Assembly: GCA_034620365.1 (NCBI GenBank)
Contig: JAQGEQ010000186.1
Span: 1,116,001-1,180,000, forward strand
Reading direction: 5' to 3'
DNA length: 64,000 nucleotides
Source: Pegea sp. RAD2-039
Lineage: Eukaryota; Chordata; Thaliacea; Salpida; Salpidae
The position numbers and the translations under genes were made by a program. Position 1 is the stretch's first letter, and each line of letters opens with the position of its first letter. Below the pieces are notes generated by a model. The model was not told the DNA's origin. It saw only the letters and a program-made list of their open reading frames with translations, and made no database searches. Positions 1 through 10,893 of this stretch are shown in pieces.

Positions 1-120
1 TTGTATCGACATTGCACAAGTAACTTCAAATATTTTACAAAATTATCAAACTTAAAAATTGGTTTGAAGGTTTGTGATGGATTTAATGATTGTGATGATG
101 ATGAAGATGGTTGTGAGATA
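1..120 (+). other. LDL-receptor class A fragment (domain of mosaic gene)
   Basis: The frame from base 1 reads CDGFNDCDDDEDGCE, matching the acidic calcium-binding end of an LDLa module (C-DG-xDC-xDxxDE-xxC). Its start lies upstream of the window. Confidence 0.7.
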
Positions 121-3100
121 GGTTGGAGATCTGATGGTAGGTTTCTGATGGAAAATTCTTTTTGGGAAACTTGTACAACCGTCATAGCAAATAAAGTGAT
201 GTAAATATCATCAATTTGAATCTTATATTTGTTCAGATGACATTTTTACAGACAACAGAGCAAGTGTCCTGGGAATAAAAACAAGCGGTTACATGAGTAT
301 TATTGGGTTTATTTGAATGGTTTAATTCAACATAGTAGCAGTGGTTTGTGTTTGCAAGCTCTACCTACAAAATTAACAACTTTATATAATAAAAACATTA
401 GATCAAGTCCACTAGTTGAAATGCGAAACTGTGAAAGATCAAATTTATTACAAATATGGGATTGTATGTCACATAACCTATTCGACCCAGAATTTTTAGT
501 TAGCTTGTATTATTAGGTGTTGATGGGTTCTTAGGTGTCAAACTACGGTATTCAATAAAAGGGACGAGTGATGATGCCTTCTACAAATATCTTGCTTTTT
601 ATGTACCAGAAGAAATCATCAACATTAATAATTTAGTGACAAACTCTAGAGATGATATTGGAAGCTTCTTTTATCTATCTATCAATTATCGTCAGGAAGA
701 TAGTTGGTTTGAGCAACGATACACATCAAAGTGTATTTGTTGTGAAAAATCTCATTCTTCTACTAGTCAGTATTCTCATACAGTTGACAATTTATTCAGA
801 TTTCTATTCTATAGATGAACAAGTCCCTAAACCTCTAACTTCACAACATTTCTCTTGTTCTAAATCATGTGGTGGTGGAATTAAATATATCCGTCGAAGT
901 TGCGATGATTGTTCTGATGATAATCATTATGATATAGACCCATGTAATACACAGCCATGTACCACTTACTGTCCCAAAGGTTTTTATTCATTGAAGCAAT
1001 CAATTAATGAAAAAGATATCGTCTGTATTCGAGTACGATAAGATGATGTTAACAACAATACTAATTAGTTTTTATTTTAGGTATTTGAGTATCCAAAGAC
1101 TTTTAATGAAGCTTTATCTTTCTGTAAACAATATAATTGGAGTTTAGCTGCTGTAAAAACTGAAGAACTTCATAATTTTATACAAAAAATATCACCTCTC
1201 AGTAAAATGTATATAGGTATGTTTCAAGTTTTTCAACTCTGCTACAATTTATCAAACTGATGCAGGTGTGGCTGAAGATATGACAAAAAGTCCTTCTAGA
1301 TTTGATCATTCCTTAACATATATGTTGGATGGTTTGGCTGTTGGTAGTTGGCAACCATGGAGGAAAGATATTGGTTGTTGGAAAGATAATAGTTTGAATA
1401 ATAGTTATTCAGTATGTGAAACACCATATAAATCAACTAATGGTGTTTACGAATATTGCCAAACGTCAGATTGCTTACAGATACTTTCGAATGATTTGTA
1501 TGTGACTAATATCAATGATTTGTATTTTAACTTTATACATGTTCACAGTAAAGTTAGTGAAGCACATCAATTCCTACTTCAATCTTCCACAGGAACAACG
1601 AAACGTTTTTGTCTGAGTGCAAACTTAAGTAGTGACACTATTCAGTTAGTTTCTTGCAACACAACTGATATCAAACAACATTTCTTCTGGTTTACTAACC
1701 TCACTATAGCTTCGGTCGAAACTAAAAGATGCTTAACAGCGATTGACACCAATTTAGTTCAGTTGAAACCATGCCAACGTGCGCTATTTACTAGCAATCA
1801 ACATTGGTTGAGTTATGCAGATTTTTTATTCAATGGTAGAACTGAAAGTAGTTACAAGATGAAGTTTTATCAAAAAACTTTAACTTTTCTTCCTGGTGAA
1901 GAGACTGTAAGTTTCGAATTTGTAAAAGAACTTTTCTATTATTGTTACCAATCTACAGTTTGGATTAGGGCTCCATGATTTGGGTTTATCTTTATTCGTC
2001 TTATCTAAAGTCGAAGCAATTCCAAAAGATGAGGATTTTATCAGCTTTAGAAGCAGTGTACCAGTTGGTAAAAGTTTTTTCGTCAAAAATTGTGGCAAGT
2101 GTTTAACTCACAAAGAAGGAAGTGTTTTACCAACTAATGAAGATTGTAATAGATTGAACACCAATCAGAGGTTGATATCCAATAATTTCTTATTTATTTA
2201 CTTTTAAACATAAACAAAGATGGCAGTTTCTGGGCAATGGCTTATTACAAAATATCCAAAGTACAAAATGTCTCACCACCTATTCTATGAAAGCTTATAC
2301 TTTAATGAGAACTTGCAAATTGAATGAAACCAAACAACAGTGGATAATACGCAATCTGAGTTCTATATCAACTTTCGAACTGATTTCTTCTGTTAAAAAC
2401 AAGTGGAGTTCTTACTATCTACATTGTTCTTGTAAAAGTAACTTTCATCAATTTGTCACTCTCAAATTCCAACCATTCACATATCAACAGATAAAAATGA
2501 TGTTTGTCTAAACCCTGGTACCGTGTCCACGAAAAGCAGCTGGTTGTTTGTCACGATGACACAAACATTTGAAGTATTACGTCATGATGACGACAAGTAT
2601 CTCGATGTAGTTGGCAGTTTTTTTCTCATCAAAACAACTTCGAAACCAGCAAAATGTGCGATGCCTCGTTATTTTAATGACCATTTTTACATTCTTTTTG
2701 AGACCTGTCATAAAAACGATTCAACATTTTGGTGGTCTTTTACTGGTTTGTTGCTGATTACATCACTATAGTAACTGATTACTATGTTGGTTGCTATGTA
2801 GGTGATCTTGTTCGATTACGACACAAAGATTTAGATCTTTGCATCGATTCCTTATTGGGAGCATCTCAATCATTTCCTTATCGTGTCACACTTAACAAAT
2901 GTTCATCAATAAAGTTATCACAACACTGGTCGTTTCATCAACCACCTCTGGTTGAAGATGGTGGTTTGAATGGTGTTTTTATCAAACCATCCCTCGATGA
3001 AAGTGTACATTTAGAAATAGTGATTGAACCCACTTTATCTCAGCGCCATTTTGTTCTAACTCTTCAAGTAATTTCAACTTCCTTCATCTTCTTTTAATCA

Positions 3101-6100
3101 TTAAATATCAATTTAGAAAAAGATCCACTTAATGAAGTGGCAAGCTGTGACCATTAAAGAACAGCTGGCTGTCCAAGTTCATCGAATGCAGGACTGTTTG
3201 CCAATATGGACCAGTCCAAACCTCTACCGTGGTTCCAGGTCTTTTCCTACAATATCCAACAATTTACTCAAATTACTGAACATTGTTTAGGTCGTGGTCA
3301 CGTGATGGAATAAACTGCCAAGATTGGTCCAAACAGGACCCACATCACCATCCATTCAGCCCAGATAATTTCCCTGACCATGACTTGTCTAGCAACAACT
3401 GTAGGCGACCCCCCGGTCTACCTACATCTGTCCTGGACATGGAAAAGACCTGGTGTATTACTACTAACCCGGATGTAAAGTGGCAAGATTGTGACGTCAG
3501 CAGGTTGGTCGAGTCCTGGTCGTACGTGATGATGACAAACGGACCTGTTGCAGCTGCCCAGTACCATCCAAGATCGTTTTTGACTCCGTCACTAATCAAT
3601 GGGACACTAATAATGGCCAACAAGAGCTCCCTTTCATATGCCAGTCACGTGGTAACTGCTACACTGGTTATGGTCAAGATTACGAAGGTAAACGCGCGAC
3701 TGATGACGTCATCTAATCATCCACTCTTAGGTGATTTATCTTTTACGGGAACTTCATTTTGTTTGAATTGGAATACGATTGATCCTAATTTACCTGACCA
3801 CAATTACTGTCGTAACTACGAACCACAATACATGAAGCCCTGGTGTTATGTAGCACCAGGAGTTAAACAATATTGTCAAGATCTTATCAAGTGTCCACAA
3901 ACATGTCCGCGTCCCACATTTCCACTGACTGGGTTTGTACCTTCACTGTTATCAGCATGTTTTAACTTCATGAAATGTTGATAGATATAAGTTAAAACAT
4001 GTTGTCTATGGAAGTTCATCTCCTGGTTATTCTATTGGTACTACAATTTTGGTTGATTGTGAACCAGGCTTTCAACCATCTTTTAAACCATCTTACAATA
4101 ACTGTACAAAAGAAGGTTGGTTAGATCGGTTTCTTTCTCAACAACTGATTTATTATCATAGGAATATGGTCACCTGGTTGGCACCATTTTACTTGTAAGA
4201 AGATATTTTGTGGTGAACCACCTGAGTATGAACACCAGCAACTGGTTGCAACTAGCCACCTGTACCATGTTGGTGATCAAGCAACTTATGTATGTGTTGA
4301 TGGTTCATTAATTGGTCGAGATGTGGACCATATATCAATTACTTGTCTTCAAAATGGTCAATGGTCCAAACCGACAAAAACATGTCAAGTTGGTTGTCCA
4401 AGTGGTTGGATACCTTACAAAGATGGTTAATGGTGGTTTTTTTAATGGTTTTTCAACTTTTTTTGTCTATTCTAGATTGTATGCTTGTAAAGGAAAGTTT
4501 ATCTGAATATCGAACCTTCAATGAGGCAACTGAAGAGTGTGAACTTCATAAAAGTTCTCTATTTACTCCTGATAGTAAAGAATCATTTAAAAGTCTTCAT
4601 CATATCATCAACATCTCCACCACCAACCTTCCAATAGGTAAGCGAGTTGCTATAGCAACCAAACAACCTTCGCCTTTCCTAGATACTTTTTATTGGCTTG
4701 GTATTGTCGATAATTCATCGTCATTTACTGAACCAACTAAAAGAAATTGGGTCACTTACCAAACTCACCAACAACTCCAACCACCTCTATTAAGTGGTCA
4801 CCAACAATTTACCAGTTTTAAGCTGAAAAATTTCGGGAATTTTATGAAACCTGGAAACAAAATCACTTTTAATGATTTGTAAGTTTCCAAAATTTCATCT
4901 ACAACTAATTGAAAGTTGACATCGCAGTTGTTTACATGCAAATGTCGATGGTAAAGTTGATGTGTTGTCTTGTAACCATAACAACAACCAACAACTAAAG
5001 TGGGCCTGGATTAACGAAGACCATTTGGTACATGTAGTGACAGGTGAAGTTGTGGACGGTGGTCGGTTTGGTCATTTAATACCATTACTTACCACAGAAA
5101 AATGTTTAAGTTTGAGAAACGACCAGTACCATCTAGCAAGCTGTGACCTGGAAGCACCAGCCCAGAAGTTCACATGTGGTCCTCATAGTCCTAATATATT
5201 ACGTAGCTTGTAAGTACTGACTTGTAATTGGTCCAATTGAACCACCAAGGACCAGAATTTAAACTGTAGGAGTGGTAAACGCATCACCTTACTTGTATCT
5301 GATAACAATGAACACGTGATACAAGCAACAGATGCAACAAGTTACTATTCATCACATTCAAGTAGTATGTGGTTAACATCACCACATGACTCATATCCAT
5401 GTCATTTACGTTACAAACCACCAGGTTTCTATCAATCAATTCCATCTAACATCAAACTTATACTTACTTCTAGAGTCCTACTTCGTTTCACATATGGGAA
5501 ACATCCCAAATTTCCTCAGCTTTACTTCACAACATCAAAAATTCTGTTCTTATCGATATGCTAGAGGTCAAGTCGCGTATGATGATGACGTCACAACAGA
5601 TGGTTGGTTGTCAGTGGTTACTACTGGTCTAAGATGAAATATTCACCAGATATCAAATATTGTAATTGTCAACATGTGATGTCTCGAAAAAGTAATCAAA
5701 TCAAACAAGTGAAGTTAGAAGGTTCAATTTGTGGATTCAACCAATCAGCAACTATAACTGATTGCTCTTCAACTAATCACGTGATCATGTGACTCATAAT
5801 CAATCAATTAAATGTGATGAAGGTTTATATAAAGGTTGTAGCTGATGGTTTATGTCGACGAAATGATGCTTGGATTCTACATCAGCCCCCAAAAACTTGT
5901 ATGTCAATCAAAATTGACCCAACAAGCCACCAACTCGTGCCCCATTTCTGCCTTACTCCTTTGTCGGGTTACATCTGCTTAAAAAAAGCCAGGTAAGCCC
6001 CACACTTTCCACATATCACTCAAGTACGTGTCCACCGTGACAGATTGTCATGTGGAGGGCCACAACTGAGGTCAGGGGTCATCTTGGACTGGCCATCTCA

Positions 6101-9100
6101 TTATCGCCTTGCATTTATCTTTGGTGAAGAAGTTCGAATCAAATGTTTAGAAGGTCACGTGCTTAGCAACCATCGCCAATCAGCAACCATTGTTTGTAAC
6201 CAACGACTCAATTGGATGGTTTGTAATTAGTTGCTAAGCAACAGTAAGCTGAAAGATGATTTTTAGATGAAACGCGAAAGAAGAAATGACGTCATCAACG
6301 TGAATTTCTTTGTCGATGATATAGTAATGCGAGAAGATGAATTGAAAGATCTACGATGCCTCATCTATAACTGCTCTCAACCTCCAACTGTTCCTGGTTT
6401 ACTCCTCACAATAAATCAACAAACCACTAAAGGGGGCCCAAACTCAACTTTTACTTTCGGGACCACTGCCACCTACAAATGTCCTGCTGGTCAGGTCCTT
6501 ATTGATGGACGCAACCATCATAACGTCACATGCTCTACTGGTAACTCATGGCAACCAATTATAGCTCTCTATTGTTATCCGGTGAGTAACTGAACTTCGA
6601 AAAGTCATCTTTTGACGTGATGACGTCATAGTTGAGTTGTCGCTACCCGTCTTTGATTCCAAATAGTGATCTGAAGATTAAAACTTTTGGATTTAATTCA
6701 ACGGCCAGGTACCAATGTTATCCGGGTCACTGGTTGACCAGAGGTCAGGATACTTTGAATATCAGCTGTGGGACAGATGCAAGGTGGGCTGCAAGTCAGT
6801 TAGTCCAACCTTCTGGTCCACGGTCGCTGTTTTTAGATGGTTTCCTGATCCTAAAACGCGAAGCTGCGAGAAGATCACTTGTACGACACCTAGTGGTGAC
6901 TTGTTGCAAAAGTTGAACGCAGAAGAGTTGAGGAAACGCGATTACGCGATTGGGGATCGAATCCATATAAGATGTCGACAAGGATTTCACTTCGACAAAA
7001 ATCTTGTTTCATTCACGTTGACTTGTCAACGCGAAGGTCGATGGAAACCATGGCAACCACATGAGATGCGTTGCTACCCAATTAGATGTCCGCCTCCACC
7101 TATATCGCGTCACCTCACTATTATCGCGTTTGATACACATGATGGAGCGGTTGCTAGGTAACCACAAGCGTCCTTTCTAACTTCTATTCACCACAATAGT
7201 TCGCCAGATATCGATGTCCACGACGTCATTGGATTCGAGGCAGTTTTCGTCTTTTCAATCATCTGCGACACACGTGTCTACTCGTCGATGACGTCACCGG
7301 TGTCGCCCGCTTTCACTCGTCATGCCCGACTGATCAGCAGTTTGTTTGGAAATGGGAAGATCACGTCATGCACGAATCTTCGGCATTATGTTTGACTGCG
7401 AGCGCGATACCAGTCTTCGATGTTCGTATCACTTCGCACGTGATCGTCACGTGTCTAATATCGCGTTTGTGACGTCAGAACGAATTCTTCGATGTCGTAT
7501 TTCGGCCGTGTAATCAGAGTTCGATCTTTCAACGTTGGAGCTGTGACCTCAGCGATCCTCATCACTCTCTTCTTCTTCTTTCACGCGCCCCTTCACCTGC
7601 CTACGTCATCAGCTCGTATGCAAATGAGGTCGCGATGAAACTACAAGTAGCAGGTTGGCGAAGATGTAGGTTTCTGATGATGCTGACCAGTTGGTAGTTT
7701 TTTCCTATTTAGACGTGACCAAGCAACAGTGGTCCGCCCTTGATGTGGCTGGACAGAAAGTTGCTGATGTTTGTCGCTTCAAGCAAGGACAGTTTACGCG
7801 AGATATTGCTTGCAAGTCGGTCGATGACGTCATTGACGCTATCGAATCAGAATTGATTTTGTAGAAATGGAGACTGGCAACCCTCACCTGATACACTAAA
7901 ATGCTTTCCAATCGAATGTGGCCCTGCCCCACATCTTCAAGGCGCCAATTTATTACAGTACTTTGACGCTGTACGCGGTGTGACGTCATCAGCGCGAGTA
8001 GTAGGTGAGACGTGAAAATAGAAAAAAGATGATTAAAATGAAACGATACAGAAATGAAATATGAATTGGGGTTGAGGGCTGATTATTCATGTTTAAGTGG
8101 TCTGACCAATAGACAAGGTCTGGTCCATTTCTCACTTTACTGTCACCATACAGGCGAATGGCAGAAGAGCGCGAGTCTTTTATACGAACAAGTGACCTTT
8201 TTTCAGATTATTTTCTTTTATAATTCGTGTTTTTAGTTAGAAGAAAGTAATTATTGTGAACAAAGTGGTTGTCAGATACAATTGCCCATCAACCACCTAT
8301 CCACTGACCTGTATGTGTCCACTTCTCATTTCAATGTGTCCACTAACTCTTGGAAATATGTCGCCAATATTAACCAGACTTTACGCGTCGAATTTGGAAC
8401 GAAAATCTTTTTGGTGTGTGAAGATGGTTTTTGGGTTACCAGTAAAAACAAGTGAGAACCAACAAGTTGGTGATTTATGCTAATTACTTTCATTGTAGTA
8501 CATTTGGAATGAAGCAAGCGACTATCACATGCAGCAACAATGGAATGTTACAATTGCCGCAAAAAACAGCTGCATTTGCAGGCTGCAAACCTCTGCAATG
8601 TGTTCAACCACAAAATGATTGGATTCCAAATTCGAATCTGATACTTCAACATCAACCAGCAATTTGGTTGTTTCGCTCATTAATCGCTTATCGATGCAAA
8701 CAGGTGGTTGTCATTGGTTACCATGACGTCACACCATCATTTACCACAGGGCTTTTGGTTTGCACCATCACATCAATATTTGGAATCAAGATGCGATGCT
8801 AACGGTAAATGGTCACCATCACCAACCAAACACCGTTGCTTAGCAACCAGATGCAAACAACCTGCTCACGTGGCAAACGCGCGACGAGTCGGAAACGACT
8901 ACGGTGTCAATGCTACTGTAAGTTCTTAACTCGAATAGTTGTCATGGTAACCAATTGACTTGTGGTCCAGGTCACGTACACATGTGTACGTGGTCGAAGA
9001 TTCATCAGTGGCTTACAAATCCAAAAAATCCGATGTGAGGCAGATGGATGGTGGACACCTCAACCTCAAATGTTTCGATGTTTGCTGACGTCATGTCCGC

Positions 9101-10832
9101 CTTTTTATCGTTACCAACATATGCAAATTGATAATGTGGAACATTTAGTCAGTGGTCAGCATTACTATGGTGACCAAGTGGTGGTTACATGTCACCATGG
9201 TTACGTGTTACAACCACAAATAACTGAAGTCACATTTACATGTGGTGAAGATGGTATTTGGTCACCAAATTACCATCTATCTCAACCACTACAATGTTAC
9301 TTCGAATCTTGTACGCCACCTGCTGTACAGCTTACGGATGGTTCACGTCGTGATGACGTCACTAGAAGTTTTGCGCGCGGTGATTACGTCATTTACAAGT
9401 GTCCACCCGGTTTGTACTACAAGCGCACCAAACTGACCGTCAAATCATTAAAATGTGGACCAAGCGATACTTGGCAACCTGTTGCTACGGACCAATTATG
9501 TGTACCACTATCTTGTCCTCGACCACGTATGTTGTCATGACAACTATTAATCACCAAATCACGTGATTTATTTACAGCTATTGTGCAAAGAGCTACAATG
9601 ACGTCATCTCACGATTACAGCTACTTAAGAGAAGTCACCTATGTGTGTGATAGAGGATACAAAGTTGCTGCATCAACTGCTTTCAATCTCACCGCTACAT
9701 GTGGTCCAAAAGCACGATGGAGTCCAGACCCTCATAAAATTCGATGTGTGAAGGTCACGTGTCCTTTCAACACCATCTTTCCAACAAATCTCTTCATCCA
9801 CAATAACCAACCGTGGACTACTTACTTCTATGGTGACGTCATCACGCTTGAATGTGACGATGGTTTGTATATTCAATATCAAGATAATCAAGTGACGTAA
9901 GTTGATAGTGATGATGACGTCATCACTTGTTTGAATTCGATATGTGAATAGAGAGGTGCGCGCGAAAATGACCACGTCATGTGACTTAAATGGCAAATGG
10001 AGCATCGAAACATTTGAAAATATCAATTATTGTATCCAACTGAAATGTAAAGTTCCAAACAATCTACAAATATCAGCTGAGCAGGAACGTACGTGATTGG
10101 TCGATTTAATTTTGTGGTCAGCATCTCTATTTTATTGTTTAGTTCAACTTGAGTATTTACCTGGAAGTAAATATCATATTTCATGTGAAGATGGACAAGT
10201 TCTTTCAACTTATGGTGTTCAAAAGAAGACCATCATATGTGGTGATGATGGTGTGTTGGTTTGATTCCATAAAAGTGAAATAAAATGGAAATATTCAACA
10301 GGAAATTGGGAACCTTTCAATCTTGATACTGATATCGTTTGTGTCTCTTTATATTGTAACGAATTACCTGAAAGTTTATCTGAACAACAACAAAGTATAA
10401 GTGACATCAGTGTTGGAACTCGAATACATTTCACAAATACCAACAATCTATTAGTTGCCTATCAATGTATGCTTGATGGCAAATGGATTCGAGTAACTGA
10501 TCTTAATGAAGCAACTGATACTCGCAGGTTTGATTGTTCATCTTTAGCAATTAAATTACAGATGATATGATAGAGCTAAGAATGGATGTGAAGCTCCAGT
10601 TTTAGATGACAACATCACTTCTAAAGATCAACTTTTACAATGGTATCAAATTGGAACTAGTATTGAACTAATTTGTAAGCCTGGTCATAGGTTTTCTGAT
10701 GGTAATTATTCAGTAGTGATCACTTGCACAAGTACGATGAATAGTTAGTTACTTTACTGTTTCCATCAAATATATTTTGATCTTAGATTTGAATCAATGG
10801 AAACCTTCATGGAGTATATGCAATCGTATCTG
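1..10832 (+). CDS. Large secreted mosaic protein (LDLa/ricin/TSP1/CTLD/kringle/sushi), 3' part, many exons
   Basis: The window opens inside this gene; the stop TGA is at 10,830-10,832. Translated exons give, in order: an LDLa fragment, a ricin-type repeat, a TSP1 repeat, a C-type lectin domain, about six ricin-type repeats, two kringles, two sushi (CCP) modules, a second C-type lectin domain with ricin repeats, then sushi modules to the end with one more ricin block inside. Several joins were checked by phase, for example 1033-1080, 1217-1265, 2171-2219, 3239-3290, 3504-3553 and 3688-3730 as introns. The last module ends WKPSWSICNRI then stop, with no membrane anchor, so this end looks secreted. 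All modules are extracellular, Cys-rich and typical of carbohydrate or protein recognition. I do not know a named family with this order. Exons between about 5.2 and 6.0 kb and 7.2 and 8.6 kb are only partly solved. Two adjacent genes rather than one cannot be excluded. Confidence 0.75.
313..516 (+). other. Ricin-type (beta-trefoil) repeat, first block
   Basis: The reading frame gives a CLQAL segment, then a Cys and an LQIWDC motif, the QxW signature of ricin B-type repeats. A further exon (about 538-780) follows in frame and ends in a Cys cluster (KCICCEK); I could not assign it to a family. Confidence 0.6.
825..975 (+). other. Thrombospondin type-1 repeat
   Basis: The translation shows FSCSKSCGGGIKYIRRSC and then DPCNTQPC. 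That is the CxxxCGGGxxxRxRxC...C..xPC pattern of TSP1 modules, although the usual Trp residues are missing. The same exon runs on to CPKGFYS and a donor at 1033. Confidence 0.7.
1081..1440 (+). other. C-type lectin-like domain 1
   Basis: Exon 1081-1216 reads TFNEALSFCKQYNWSLAAV and then TEELHNFI, the start of a CTLD. The next exon begins at 1266 (phase 1, joined as MYIG-VAED) and carries DGLAVGSWQPW and CWKD. The calcium-binding EPN/QPD and WND motifs are not obvious, so calcium-dependent sugar binding is doubtful. Confidence 0.7.
1530..3067 (+). other. Six ricin-type repeats, probably two beta-trefoils
   Basis: Successive repeats of the Cys-Leu...Cys...Q-x-W type are visible: FCLSAN..., RCLTAIDTNL...NQHW, KCLTHKEG...NQRW, KCLTTYS...KQQW, KCAMPRYF...TFWW, LCIDSLL...SQHW. 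The third joins the fourth through intron 2171-2219 (AG+A gives Arg, then Trp). Six repeats would build two beta-trefoil folds. Ricin-type trefoils usually bind glycans. Confidence 0.65.
3205..3558 (+). other. Kringle domain 1
   Basis: Joining exons across intron 3239-3290 gives YRGSRSW, then CQDWSKQDPHHH, NFPDHDL, NNCR, TWCITTNPDVKWQDCD. A 50-base intron (3504-3553) leads to VSSC, completing the kringle end CDxxxC. The core CQ-W-Q-PH-H and WC-TTNP-W-CD signatures are all present. Kringles are protein- or lipid-binding modules of secreted proteins. Confidence 0.88.
3640..3897 (+). other. Kringle domain 2
   Basis: A short linker with PFICQ precedes CYTGYGQDYEG. Intron 3688-3730 then splits Glu-Gly, and the next exon gives SFCLNWN, NYCRN, KPWCYV, QYC and a closing KC. 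It is a somewhat diverged kringle: the PH-H segment is shortened. Confidence 0.8.
3900..4395 (+). other. Two sushi (CCP) modules
   Basis: CPRPTFPLTG opens the first module, with VDCEPGFQPS in its centre and a split IWSPGW-C end. The second runs from KIFCGEPPEY through YVCVDGSL and ITCLQNGQWSKP to TC. Cys-Cys spacing and the Trp before the last Cys are typical of CCP modules. Confidence 0.8.
4395..5215 (+). other. C-type lectin-like domain 2 followed by ricin-type repeats
   Basis: CPSGWIPYKDG starts the lectin domain. It continues with TFNEATEECELHKSSL and FYWLGIVDNSSSF...NWVTY, a good CTLD match. The next exons show CLHANVDGKVDVLSC...LKWAW and KCLSLRNDQYHLASC, that is, ricin-type repeats. 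This repeats the CTLD-then-ricin order of the first copy at 1081-3067. Confidence 0.65.
5216..6040 (+). other. Unresolved exons of mosaic gene plus a probable sushi module
   Basis: Coding-like frames continue (KRITLLVSDNNEHVIQATDA; YRYARGQVAYDDDVTTDGW), but exon joins and family are unclear. From about 5640 the pattern YCNCQHV...ITDC...IKCDEGLYKG...WILHQPPKTC is compatible with a sushi module. Confidence 0.45.
6045..7165 (+). other. Sushi (CCP) modules, first long array
   Basis: Modules are visible starting at about 6054 (CGGPQLRSG...IKCLEGHVL), 6370 (CSQPPTVPG...YKCPAGQVL), 6635 (CRYPSLIPN...YQCYPGHWL), 6880 (CTTPSGDLL...IRCRQGFHF...GRWKPW) and 7087 (CPPPPIS, continuing after an intron as YRCPRRHW). 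Each has four Cys, a Gly after the third segment and the late Trp. Confidence 0.85.
7200..7860 (+). other. Ricin-type block interrupting the sushi array
   Basis: Frames here give QQFVWKWEDH, then ALCLTASA, then CNQSSIFQRWSCD, then TKQQWSALD, all of the ricin-repeat type. Exon edges are uncertain. The stretch is unusually CpG-rich for this window. Confidence 0.55.
7865..10832 (+). other. Sushi (CCP) modules, C-terminal array, to stop
   Basis: About ten to eleven modules follow. Examples are CGPAPHLQG (7920), CVQPQNDW (8598), CKQPAHVAN (8850), CPPFYRYQ (9095), CTPPAVQL (9310), CPRPR (9515), CPFNTIFP (9760), CKVPNNL (10045), CNELPESL (10355) and CEAPVLDD (10585). Several are encoded by one exon each and others are split mid-module. 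The final short exon at about 10,788-10,832 supplies the closing Trp-Cys and the stop. Confidence 0.85.
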
Positions 10833-10887
10833 AGTTTCAATTTTTAAGCACTGTTTTCATGTTGCTTGGAACCAGATTTTAGTTTTA

Positions 10888-10893
10888 AATAAA
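10888..10893 (+). terminator. Poly(A) signal AATAAA of mosaic gene
   Basis: AATAAA lies 56 bases after the stop codon, in a usual place for cleavage and polyadenylation. Confidence 0.5.
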
